Assembly: GCA_045629205.1 (NCBI GenBank)
Contig: JAZQQT010000201.1
Location: 1 to 9,791 of the forward strand
DNA from: JAZQLP01 sp045629205
GTDB taxonomy: Bacteria; Bacillota; Clostridia; Oscillospirales; UBA644
Direction of reading: 5' to 3'
Length of the DNA stretch: 9,791 nt
Part shown: in pieces, positions 1 through 6,345 of the stretch
Layout of the letters: every line of letters starts with the position of its first letter
Position numbering within the stretch: position 1 is the first letter of the stretch
Program-made: the position numbers and the translations under genes
Notes under the pieces: generated by a model
What the model was told of the DNA's origin: nothing
The model's database searches: none
What the model saw: only the letters and a program-made list of their open reading frames with translations

Positions 1-1749
1 GGCTTTTTTATTGAAAACAGTTTTAATAACAAAGAGCGTTGCTATCATTAGAACTATTGCGATAGGTAAGGAAATGTACCATTCTGTTATGAATCCTGCG
101 ATTAAATAACTTACGAATGAAACTGCGGCAACAGTTAAAGCATAAGGTAACTGGGTCGAAACATGTTTGATATGATCACATTGCGCGCCTGCGGAAGCCA
201 TAATGGTTGTGTCTGAAATAGGGGAGCAGTGGTCTCCGCAAACAGCCCCTGCCATACATGCTGAAACTGCGATAATTGTGATATTTCCATCAGCACCGCT
301 GAATACCGAAAGAACGATCGGAATAAGTATTCCGAATGTTCCCCATGATGTTCCTGTCGAGAATGAAAGACCGACGGCAATTAGGAATATGATTGCAGGA
401 AGGAATGATTGAAGTGTTGCTGCATTTCCTTCGATAAGCTGAGAAATAAATACTTTTGCGCCGAGACTGTCTGTCATGGTTTTCAGTGTCCATGCACAAA
501 CGAGAATTAAAATTGCGGGAACCATTGCTTTGAATCCTTCTGGAATAGCATTCATGCAACCTTGAAAGTTGATTACTCTGCGGCACATAAAATAAATTAC
601 TGCGAAAATAAGTGTGATGAAAGAACCGAAAACAAGTCCAACCGAAGCGTCACTGTCAGAGAATGATGTGATAAAATTAAGATGATTTCCGCTTTCGGCA
701 TCAAAGAATCCGCCGGAATAAATCATTCCGAAAACACATGCAATGATAAGGAAAACAACGGGAATAACAAGGTCGATGACTTTTCCTTTTGTTCCGTATT
801 TTTCTTCCATTTTATCAGCAAATGCATCGCCTTCGGAAAAATAAGTTCCTTCTTTTGCTTTTTGCTCATATCCCTTCATCGGACCGTAATCAAAATTACT
901 TATTGCAATAAAAAACATCATTACGATCGTAAGAAGAGCATAGAAATTATACGGGATTGCCTGAATAAACAGAGACATTCCGCTTGTTGATCCGGCACCT
1001 TTTGCAAATCCCGCAACTGCAGCAGCCCAGGAAGAAATCGGAGCGATTATACATATAGGAGCAGCTGTTGCATCAATTAAATATGCAAGTTTTTCTCTGC
1101 TGATTTTATTGTTATCGGTTACGGGTCTCATAACTGAACCAACTGTAAGACAGTTGAAATAATCATCTACAAATATAAGAATACCTAATGCGATCGTGGC
1201 AATTTGTGCGCCAATTCTTGATTTTATGTGTTTTGATGTCCATCTGCCGAAAGCAGCACTGCCGCCGGTCTGGTTCATCATGGCAACCAAAGCACCGAGA
1301 ATCACAAGGAAAATGATAATACCGATATTGTATGAATCTGCTACGGTATCTATAAATCCGTCTTTGAAAACATGGTTCATTGTCGTTTCAAGATTAAAGT
1401 TTGAATAAATCAATCCGCCTGCAAGAATACCGATAAAAAGTGAAGAATAAACTTCTTTTGTAATGAGTGCAAGGACGATGGCAATCAGTGGCGGGAGAAT
1501 TGCAAGAAACGTTGCAAAAGCAGGTATTTTTTCGCGAACCGTGTTGATTGCGGTTTTAATATTGTCTTCAAAATTTGCGTCTTCAGATAAATTATCAGCG
1601 TAATTATCTATATAATCAGCTGCAGTGTCATAATCTGTAAGATCTGGTAGCGGACCGTCTTCTGTATCAGCAAAAATGACACAGAAAATGGAAGAAAAGA
1701 TTAGAATAATTGCCGTAAAAAGAGTAAACAGTCTTGTCTTTTTTGACAT
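1..1749 (-). CDS. NhaC-family Na+/H+ antiporter, 3' end outside window
   Basis: The reading frame is open from ATG at 1749 to the window edge (583 codons, C-terminus missing). It encodes a polytopic inner-membrane protein of the NhaC antiporter family (PF03553), expected to exchange Na+ for H+ or a related organic-ion pair. Visible family motifs are the VDDYFNCLTVGSVMRP stretch around residues 194-209, STGTSWGTFGI at 464-474 and the CGDHCSPISDTT block at 504-515; charged residues inside hydrophobic segments fit ion coupling. Residues about 8-28 form a hydrophobic helix followed by an acidic, Tyr/Asp-rich linker (about 28-65) before the main membrane segments, so the N-terminus may be an extra helix or signal-like anchor. 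GGAGG lies just upstream of the ATG. A consensus promoter precedes it. It appears to be ordinary chromosomal sequence next to the mobile cargo. The exact substrate is uncertain. Confidence 0.9.
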   Translation of the reverse strand, partial: MSKKTRLFTLFTAIILIFSSIFCVIFADTEDGPLPDLTDYDTAADYIDNYADNLSEDANFEDNIKTAINTVREKIPAFATFLAILPPLIAIVLALITKEVYSSLFIGILAGGLIYSNFNLETTMNHVFKDGFIDTVADSYNIGIIIFLVILGALVAMMNQTGGSAAFGRWTSKHIKSRIGAQIATIALGILIFVDDYFNCLTVGSVMRPVTDNNKISREKLAYLIDATAAPICIIAPISSWAAAVAGFAKGAGSTSGMSLFIQAIPYNFYALLTIVMMFFIAISNFDYGPMKGYEQKAKEGTYFSEGDAFADKMEEKYGTKGKVIDLVIPVVFLIIACVFGMIYSGGFFDAESGNHLNFITSFSDSDASVGLVFGSFITLIFAVIYFMCRRVINFQGCMNAIPEGFKAMVPAILILVCAWTLKTMTDSLGAKVFISQLIEGNAATLQSFLPAIIFLIAVGLSFSTGTSWGTFGILIPIVLSVFSGADGNITIIAVSACMAGAVCGDHCSPISDTTIMASAGAQCDHIKHVSTQLPYALTVAAVSFVSYLIAGFITEWYISLPIAIVLMIATLFVIKTVFNKKA

Positions 1750-1813
1750 AAGATTTTCCTCCGATAAAGATTTGATGAAACCTACTAATATAAAAGGTCT
1801 CAAAAGATGATTA

Positions 1814-1842
1814 ATTATACAACTTAATTATAATAAAATCAA
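1814..1842 (-). promoter_or_regulatory. sigma-A promoter of the NhaC-family gene
   Basis: On the minus strand the -35 box TTGATT (1837-1842) and a perfect -10 box TATAAT (1814-1819) are separated by exactly 17 bases. Transcription would start near 1807, giving a leader of roughly 58 bases before the ATG at 1749. Confidence 0.75.
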
Positions 1843-1890
1843 TACTTTTTCATCAAAAATAAGTTTTAAAAGAATTATATACAATAATTC

Positions 1891-2023
1891 GATTTTTTAT
1901 ACAAATACAGATATGTTTGTCGGATATGTTGAGATACCGGACATAGCATTCAAAACTCACGTGAGAGCCGATACCCGAAAAGGTGTATTGGTTGAGTATC
2001 TCACCGAGCCAATCGGAGCATAA
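1891..2023 (+). pseudogene. C-terminal tail remnant of a large serine recombinase
   Basis: In one frame 1891-1911 reads DFLYKYR. After four extra bases (TATG, 1912-1915) the next frame reads FVGYVEIPDIAF, then a tail with ADTRKGVLVEYLTEP, and stops at 2021-2023. Joined, the two pieces give a YKYRFVGYVEIPD-type ending that I recognise as the C-terminus of Firmicutes large serine recombinases, which integrate or excise Tn4451-like elements. Everything upstream (catalytic serine domain, recombinase domain, zinc ribbon) is absent and a stop codon lies just before 1891, so this is a dead fragment with a 4-base frameshift. A 36-aa ORF from ATG 1913 is possible but has no convincing ribosome site. 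A related recombinase fragment in the same orientation lies at 9421 to the window end. The family call is from memory of the tail pattern. Confidence 0.6.
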
Positions 2024-2029
2024 CAAAAG

Positions 2030-2048
2030 AGCAGGCGAACCGCCTGCT
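2030..2048 (+). terminator. hairpin after recombinase tail, terminator-like
   Basis: A perfect 8-bp GC-rich stem (2030-2037 with 2041-2048) closes on a 3-base loop, seven bases after the recombinase stop codon. There is no U-tract behind it, so it may be a weak or Rho-assisted terminator, or an RNA-stabilising 3' hairpin. Confidence 0.4.
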
Positions 2049-2080
2049 TAGCATAAAACCGCATCAAATAAAAGAAAATC

Positions 2081-2114
2081 GAGTATTCATAAGTCTAATC
2101 CCTTAAGAATACAC
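2081..2114 (+). other. 13-position stem-loop in non-coding DNA
   Basis: 2081-2093 pairs with 2102-2114 (11 Watson-Crick pairs and two A-A mismatches) around the 8-base loop TCTAATCC. It lies in a 258-base stretch (2024-2281) with no supportable gene, between a recombinase tail and the transposon cassette. It could be part of a small RNA, a protein-binding dyad or a remnant of a transfer or attachment site; the sequence does not decide. Confidence 0.4.
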
Positions 2115-2177
2115 GATATGTGCCGACGGTTAAAATAGGAACTAACATAACAAGCCAAAACAGAGTTATACGAGAAT

Positions 2178-2211
2178 GAGTGTCGGACGGTCAAATGCCG
2201 GCACTCTTTTT
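2178..2211 (+). terminator. Rho-independent terminator
   Basis: A 9-bp stem (2178-2186 with 2198-2206, one G-U pair) is followed at once by five T residues (2207-2211) and then CTT. It insulates the transposon cassette starting at 2282 from upstream transcription, or ends a small transcript running through 2049-2178. Confidence 0.7.
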
Positions 2212-2233
2212 CTTCCTAAACGCACATTTCTAT

Positions 2234-2278
2234 AAAATCCTCTTTTGCTGTAAAATAAGGGCAGTAAAGGAGGATTTT
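2234..2278 (+). promoter_or_regulatory. 18-bp hairpin sequestering the ribosome site of the 58-aa gene
   Basis: 2234-2251 pairs with 2261-2278 over 18 consecutive positions (15 Watson-Crick, 3 G-U) with a 9-base loop (2252-2260). The right arm contains the AAAGGAGG ribosome site (2266-2273) of the gene starting at 2282. RNA entering from upstream would therefore hide that site. A TAAAAT -10-like box lies at 2251-2256. A transcript begun there would start near 2263 and lack the left arm, escaping the block, but no good -35 is visible. Confidence 0.6.
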
Positions 2279-2281
2279 GCT

Positions 2282-2458
2282 ATGAAAGAAATCAAAAGAC
2301 GGTTGGTACTGGACGATTTTGAGTATCGGCTATTGGTCGGATGCGTGAACAAGGCACGGACAATGTTCATTGACGAGGGCAAACCCGTCGAGGATGTATC
2401 TGCACTGCTTCTCAAAATCATTGATGCACCGACAAAGAAAATCAAAATAAGGAGTTGA
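2282..2458 (+). CDS. 58-aa transposon-associated protein upstream of TnpV
   Basis: This small basic/acidic protein (58 aa) has the start-proximal pattern KEIKRRLVLDDFEYRLLVGC and a C-terminal LLLKIIDAP element. I recognise it as the short hypothetical protein that commonly sits directly before TnpV in Clostridia mobile elements; no biochemical role is known to me. ATG 2282 is chosen because AAAGGAGG lies eight bases upstream. A longer frame back to 2180 would run through a terminator and the hairpin and is rejected. Its TGA stop (2456-2458) lies directly after the tnpV ribosome site (2449-2454), so translational coupling is likely. It has no signal peptide or membrane segment, and is predicted cytoplasmic. 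Confidence 0.75.
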   Translation: MKEIKRRLVLDDFEYRLLVGCVNKARTMFIDEGKPVEDVSALLLKIIDAPTKKIKIRS

Positions 2459-2463
2459 GCGAA

Positions 2464-2832
2464 ATGGAAAAATCATTATTTGAGCAAATGGTCGGTACAT
2501 ACACGCAGATCGGAGATTATCTGCTCCCTGATATTGAACTGCCGGAAGAAAAGCCGATTGGTGTTTGGGGTGCGAGACACTACAAGTATTTGAGAAACGC
2601 CCAGCGTATCCTTTTCAGCCAGTTGACGATCAGCGGCAAGATGAACGAATACCTTGCCGACATCGACAAGCAAGCAGAGGAAATGTTTTCTCAGTTGTTA
2701 AAGCAACTTGCCGAGAAAGACGGTATCACAGAAACGCTCAAGGCAGAAAATCAGATGCTTTGGGTGCAGAGGATGAATGCAGTACGCGAAACGGCAACGG
2801 AAATTGTAAACAGTGAGCTAATCTACACCTAA
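2464..2832 (+). CDS. tnpV: TnpV family transposon-encoded protein
   Basis: The 122-aa protein opens MEKSLFEQMVGTY and contains DYLLPDIELPEEKPIGVWG, then RHYKYLRNAQRILFSQLTISGK and AYL/EYLADIDKQAEE. This is the pattern of the TnpV family (PF14198), first named in Tn4451/Tn4453-type mobilisable transposons of clostridia. Its function is not established. The C-terminal half (about 62-105) is helical and charged. The start is ATG 2464, nine bases after AAGGAG (2449-2454); an in-frame TTG at 2455 overlaps the previous stop and is less likely. Length fits the family. A strong terminator follows at once, so the 58-aa gene and tnpV form a closed two-gene unit. The partner resolvase/recombinase is not intact in this window. 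Confidence 0.88.
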   Translation: MEKSLFEQMVGTYTQIGDYLLPDIELPEEKPIGVWGARHYKYLRNAQRILFSQLTISGKMNEYLADIDKQAEEMFSQLLKQLAEKDGITETLKAENQMLWVQRMNAVRETATEIVNSELIYT

Positions 2833-2835
2833 TGC

Positions 2836-2868
2836 AAAGCGGGGCTTCGGCTCCGCTTTTATTTTTTA
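2836..2868 (+). terminator. strong Rho-independent terminator after tnpV
   Basis: A 10-bp stem (2836-2845 with 2850-2859, one G-U) is capped by the stable TTCG tetraloop and followed by a T-rich run to 2868. It ends the transposon cassette and separates it from the AbiE promoter. Confidence 0.9.
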
Positions 2869-2870
2869 TA

Positions 2871-2961
2871 TTCGTAGAAAATAGTGGGCATTATTTTTCA
2901 AAACCACTTGATTTTTCGTAGAAAATAGTGTATAATATATTTTGAAAAATCTTATACGAAA
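2871..2961 (+). promoter_or_regulatory. AbiE promoter with repeated operator
   Basis: The -35 box TTGATT (2908-2913) and perfect -10 box TATAAT (2931-2936) are 17 bases apart, giving a start near 2943 and a leader of about 30 bases. The 16-base sequence TTCGTAGAAAATAGTG occurs twice in direct orientation. One copy lies upstream of the -35 (2871-2886); the second (2915-2930) covers nearly all of the spacer between the two boxes. An inverted core copy, TACGAAA (2955-2961), lies just before the ribosome site. AbiEi antitoxins are known to repress their own promoter by binding repeats, so these are probable operators. Confidence 0.75.
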
Positions 2962-2972
2962 GGTTCTGTGAT

Positions 2973-3590
2973 ATGAAGCGACCGGATTATCTGAATCAAA
3001 TACGGAGCATAATCGAAGCATCAGAATATGGTTCGGTATTCGTTTCGACGGATTTTACCGATATAACCGACAAGAAAACAGTCAATATGGGATTGATCCG
3101 CCTTTCCGAAGAAGGCTTGATCAAGAAAATTTTATTCGGCGTTTATTACAAGCCGGAATTCAGCGAATTACTTGGTGAAGCTGTCGCTCCTTCTCCGAAT
3201 AAGGTCGCTCATGCACTTGCCCGTAATTTCGGCTGGACAATTGTTCCCTGTGGCGACACGGCATTGAACCTGCTCGGGCTGTCAACACAGGTTCCGTCAC
3301 AGTGGGTTTATGTTTCGGATGGCGCCTACAAGGAGTATTCCTTTGACAATACAACGATCAAGTTCAAGCGAACGACAAACAAAGAGATTTCAAAGGTTTC
3401 CTATAAAACGGCGCTGACCATTCAGGCACTCAAAGCACTCGGCAAAGACAATGTGACCGATGCTGTCATCGCACGGCTGAAAAAAGCATTGACCGAACAG
3501 GAAAAAGCAAATATGTTGGCGGAAGCAAAATCCGCAACCTCGTGGGTTTACGAGCTGATTAAAGTAATTTGTAAGGGTGAAATTATATGA
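2973..3590 (+). CDS. abiEi: AbiEi-type antitoxin / autorepressor (type IV TA)
   Basis: This 205-aa cytoplasmic protein has an N-terminal winged-helix region (about 5-60) ending in the characteristic EEGLIKKILFGVYYKP turn. A C-terminal domain (about 75-200) follows, with the CGDTALNLLGLSTQ pattern typical of AbiEi/DUF6088 antitoxins. In studied AbiE systems this protein represses the operon and antagonises the AbiEii toxin without forming a stable complex, giving phage-abortive infection or element maintenance. The start is ATG 2973, nine bases after GAAAGG. Its stop overlaps the next start as ATGA (3587-3590), so the two are translationally coupled. It has its own operator-bearing promoter. 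The length and domain order look complete, so the system is probably functional. Confidence 0.88.
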   Translation: MKRPDYLNQIRSIIEASEYGSVFVSTDFTDITDKKTVNMGLIRLSEEGLIKKILFGVYYKPEFSELLGEAVAPSPNKVAHALARNFGWTIVPCGDTALNLLGLSTQVPSQWVYVSDGAYKEYSFDNTTIKFKRTTNKEISKVSYKTALTIQALKALGKDNVTDAVIARLKKALTEQEKANMLAEAKSATSWVYELIKVICKGEII

Positions 3591-4585
3591 GAAATATTGC
3601 GAAGTTAAGTGAAAAGGATAAAAAGGCACTGTTTCACAACACTGCCGCCAAAATGGGTATGACCGATGCCATTATCGAAAAGGATTTTTGGGTGTGTTAT
3701 ATGCTTGATTATCTTTTTCACCGTTGCAAATGGAAAGATAACATTGCCTTCAAGGGCGGCACAAGTCTTTCCAAATCCTACGGACTGATTGAACGATTTT
3801 CGGAGGATATTGACCTCATTCTCGATTGGCGTGTGCTCGGCTATGAAAAGGACGAGCCGTGGGCTGAGAGGAGCAATACAAAACAGGATGCGTTCAATAA
3901 AGAAGCCGGAGAAAGAACAGAAGCGTTCCTGAAAAATGAATTTATGCCGGTCGTTGTTTCCGATCTTCGGGAAGAACTCGGCGTGGATGTGAACTGCTAC
4001 ATAGAAGACGACGATCCGCTGACGGTGGTGTTTGCTTATCATCGCAGCTTTGATGACGCTTCCATTTTGCCGGTCATTCGGCTTGAAATCGGAGCGCTTG
4101 CCGCATGGACTCCGGCGGCACCGAAACCGATTACTCCCTATGCGGCGCTGCACTACGCCCGGTTGTTTGATGAGCCTACTACAGAGATTCTGACCGTCCT
4201 CCCGGAACGCACCTTCTGGGAAAAGATCACCATCCTGCATCGTGAGGCATACCGTTCGGAAAACAGCACCGTGCCGACACGGTATTCGAGACATTATTAC
4301 GATCTGTGGTGCATGGTAAAATCGCCTGTCAAAGGCAGTGCTTTTGCGGACATCGACTTGCTCGAAAAGGTTGTGCGTTTCAAAGAAAAATTTTATCGCT
4401 GTTCATGGGCAAAATACGACGAAGCCAAGCCCGGCACGATGAAGTTGATTCCGAGTGAGAAGAATATTAAGGCGTTAAAGGACGACTATGAGCACATGAA
4501 AAATATGATTTACGGCGAAAAGCCGGATTTCGATTTGATTCTGGAAGCGGTTAAAGTGCTGGAAGATGAAATTAATTTGAAATAA
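3587..4585 (+). CDS. abiEii: AbiEii nucleotidyltransferase toxin (type IV TA)
   Basis: This 332-aa protein belongs to the AbiEii/AbiGii family (PF08843) of DNA-polymerase-beta-like nucleotidyltransferases. The core motif is visible: GGTSLSKSY at 58-66 followed by FSEDIDL at 71-77, with D74 and D76 as the likely metal ligands. Other conserved blocks are RLEIG (165-169), RTFWEKITILHRE (208-220, K213) and RHYYDLWCM (235-243, D239). Related AbiEii/MenT enzymes block growth, in characterised cases by transferring nucleotides to tRNA acceptor ends. All expected motifs are intact and the length is normal, so the toxin is probably active. It overlaps abiEi by four bases. The next gene is separated by 60 bases with a possible new promoter, so AbiE is likely a stand-alone two-gene module. 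Confidence 0.9.
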   Translation: MRNIAKLSEKDKKALFHNTAAKMGMTDAIIEKDFWVCYMLDYLFHRCKWKDNIAFKGGTSLSKSYGLIERFSEDIDLILDWRVLGYEKDEPWAERSNTKQDAFNKEAGERTEAFLKNEFMPVVVSDLREELGVDVNCYIEDDDPLTVVFAYHRSFDDASILPVIRLEIGALAAWTPAAPKPITPYAALHYARLFDEPTTEILTVLPERTFWEKITILHREAYRSENSTVPTRYSRHYYDLWCMVKSPVKGSAFADIDLLEKVVRFKEKFYRCSWAKYDEAKPGTMKLIPSEKNIKALKDDYEHMKNMIYGEKPDFDLILEAVKVLEDEINLK

Positions 4586-4589
4586 TGCT

Positions 4590-4616
4590 TATAATCAAAC
4601 AAATTTGTAATTTGAT
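4590..4616 (+). promoter_or_regulatory. possible promoter of the DUF488 operon
   Basis: A perfect TATAAT lies at 4590-4595 with no good -35 at the right distance, so this is a weak or activator-dependent candidate. ATCAAA (4594-4599) and TTTGAT (4611-4616) form a dyad over the expected start site and could be an operator. Read-through from abiEii is the alternative source of transcription. Confidence 0.35.
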
Positions 4617-4645
4617 GTTTTAGTATCATAGAAAGGTGACAAACG

Positions 4646-5278
4646 ATGAAAGGAAGGCTTATAGACGATGAAAAAACCATATATACAATTGGATATTCTG
4701 GGTTTCCACTCAATGCCTTTATACAAGAATTAAAGAAACATAACATTAATGTGGTAATTGATGTTCGAAGTTCTGCATATTCGGAAAGGTATCCGGATTA
4801 TAACAAACCAAACATCGAACAGACATTGAAGCAAATCGGAATATATTACCGGAATTATACTTCGGAATTTGGCGCAAGACAAGAAAATCGTTCATTCTAT
4901 TCCCCTGAAGGGTATTTGGATTTTGATATATTTTCAAAATCGAATCAGTTCCAAAGTGGAGTGTCGAAAATGGTCGATAGCGTTGAAAAAGGGTATAAGA
5001 TAGCCTTTATGTGCGCTGAAAAAGAACCGATTCAATGTCATAGGGCTATTATGGTTGCAAGAGCTTTTGCCAAACTTGGATTTACTGTGATTCATCTTAT
5101 GCCCAATGGTATTACCAAAAATCAAAAGACGATTGAAGAAGAATTGCTGAAGAAATATTTCCCGAATATTAATCAGTTATCTTTATTCGATAATCGCATG
5201 TCGGATGAAGAGTATATAAATGCTGCTTACAGAAAACAAAACGAACAAATTGGATATCATTTGGAGGATGAAGTATGA
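4646..5278 (+). CDS. DUF488 family protein A
   Basis: This 210-aa predicted cytoplasmic protein is recognised as DUF488 (PF04343) from the N-terminal YTIGYSGFPL (13-22), the VVIDVRSSAYS block (37-45) and the C-terminal CAEKEPIQCHR (C123, C131, H132, R133). The two cysteines in a C-x7-C-H-R arrangement are the most conserved part and suggest a redox, metal or covalent-catalysis site. The fold resembles small alpha/beta Rossmann-like domains. No reaction is established to my knowledge, though the family is frequent in defence and mobile islands. The start is supported by GAAAGGTGA eight bases upstream. Its stop overlaps the start of DUF488 protein B as ATGA. It is AT-rich compared with the two-component genes downstream. 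A nucleic-acid-modification role is inference only. Confidence 0.85.
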   Translation: MKGRLIDDEKTIYTIGYSGFPLNAFIQELKKHNINVVIDVRSSAYSERYPDYNKPNIEQTLKQIGIYYRNYTSEFGARQENRSFYSPEGYLDFDIFSKSNQFQSGVSKMVDSVEKGYKIAFMCAEKEPIQCHRAIMVARAFAKLGFTVIHLMPNGITKNQKTIEEELLKKYFPNINQLSLFDNRMSDEEYINAAYRKQNEQIGYHLEDEV

Positions 5279-5712
5279 TTATCTATTCGATGGGGTTTGC
5301 CCAAAAAAACGCTGAACGTTTTTTTAACTTGATAAGAAGCAATGAAATTGAAGTGTTGATTGATATCAGACTGAATAATAAGTCTCAACTTGCCGGTTTC
5401 ACAAAAGGAAATGATTTGCCCTTTTTGCTGAAAGAAATATGCAATTGCAAATACGTCCATAAAATTGATTACGCGCCGACGAAGGACATTCTTTCCGCAT
5501 ATCAAAAGAAAGAGATTGATTGGCGTGGATACGAAGAACGATTTCTGCCATTGATAGTGAAAAGAAAAATTGAACTTGATTTTGGAAAATCGTTTTCAAA
5601 TAACCAAAGAGTCTGTCTTCTTTGCACCGAACCTACGCCCGAAATGTGCCATAGAAGATTGGTCGCAGAGTATTTGCAAAAGAAGTTTAACGCTGAAGTA
5701 AGACATATTTAA
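5275..5712 (+). CDS. DUF488 family protein B (short paralogue)
   Basis: This is a second, shorter DUF488 protein of 145 aa. It keeps the IYSMGFA start strand (3-9), LIDIRLNN (28-35) and the C-terminal CLLCTEPTPEMCHRR, with C117 and C125-H126-R127 in the same C-x7-C-H-R spacing as protein A. It lacks protein A's long C-terminal extension beyond the CHR helix, and a WRGYEERFLPLI segment (83-94) marks its own subfamily. The two neighbours are clearly diverged, not a recent duplication, which suggests a heteromeric pair or two successive steps. It is translationally coupled to A by a 4-base overlap. Its stop codon overlaps the ribosome site of the next gene. The biochemical function is unknown. 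Confidence 0.83.
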   Translation: MIIYSMGFAQKNAERFFNLIRSNEIEVLIDIRLNNKSQLAGFTKGNDLPFLLKEICNCKYVHKIDYAPTKDILSAYQKKEIDWRGYEERFLPLIVKRKIELDFGKSFSNNQRVCLLCTEPTPEMCHRRLVAEYLQKKFNAEVRHI

Positions 5713-5723
5713 GGAGTAATAGA

Positions 5724-6320
5724 ATGAAATTTGCAATTTTGACTATGTCAAACAAATATGGTGGATATTGTGTTGCGGGGATTGATATGAACAATGGTTG
5801 TTTTTATAGACTTGTTTTGGATGAGAGCGGATCGGCCATTCCTAAATACTATATGTACGGTTTTCACCCTCTTGATGTAATTGATATAGATGTACTAAAA
5901 TATGTACCGGAAACATGTCAAACTGAAAATATAATTGTTGACTGGAATACTAAACGTAAGATAGGATCAATCACTCTTCAAGATGTACTTAGAATGCATC
6001 CATTGGATACACCGGATTATTTGTTTGTTAATGATAACTATTATTTGTGGGAAGAGATTGCATTATCTCTTGATTACTCACTTTTGATCGTCCAAGTATA
6101 TGATATGGTTATTCATACCGAACCAGGGGAAAATCATAATCAAACAAAAGCAGATTTTTACTATAATGGCAATAGATATTGCAATATTGCAATAACAGAT
6201 TGGGAATTTTACAATAAAGATCAATCAATCAACAGCGCTATTATTGTCTTGAGTATTCCAAACAAACGTTTTCGAGAAGATAATGAATGCTATTTCAAAT
6301 TTATAGCAAAAATCCTATAA
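5724..6320 (+). CDS. putative dual-OB (DuOB-like) protein of the DUF488 operon
   Basis: This 198-aa protein has no signal peptide and a mostly beta-strand, aromatic-rich sequence. The opening FAILTMSNKYGGYCVAGID (3-21), followed by CFYRLVLD, resembles the 'K-x-G-G-x-C-V-A-G-I-D ... W/Y-R' start I associate with dual OB domain proteins. The later segment DFYYNGNRYCNIAITDWEFY (144-163) would lie in a second OB-like unit. OB folds usually bind nucleic acid. The assignment is tentative and no enzyme motif is visible. AAGGAG (5711-5716) overlaps the previous stop, eleven bases separate the genes and the AT-rich composition matches the DUF488 pair, so all three act together. The next ribosome site follows only 11 bases after its stop, continuing the operon into the mod remnant. 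Confidence 0.6.
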   Translation: MKFAILTMSNKYGGYCVAGIDMNNGCFYRLVLDESGSAIPKYYMYGFHPLDVIDIDVLKYVPETCQTENIIVDWNTKRKIGSITLQDVLRMHPLDTPDYLFVNDNYYLWEEIALSLDYSLLIVQVYDMVIHTEPGENHNQTKADFYYNGNRYCNIAITDWEFYNKDQSINSAIIVLSIPNKRFREDNECYFKFIAKIL

Positions 6321-6345
6321 GTGATTTGCCTAAGGAGATCCGCCA

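Noticed and set aside
290..586. Short frames on both strands between 135 and 1408
   Set aside because: All lie within the continuous NhaC-family reading frame and are out-of-frame shadows.
2180..2281. Longer start for the 58-aa protein at 2180
   Set aside because: It would translate through a Rho-independent terminator and the ribosome-site hairpin; AAAGGAGG clearly sets ATG 2282.
3605..4294. Long antisense frame (229 aa) opposite abiEii
   Set aside because: It is a shadow of the abiEii coding frame; the sense protein has all family motifs and the antisense product has no recognisable pattern or ribosome site.
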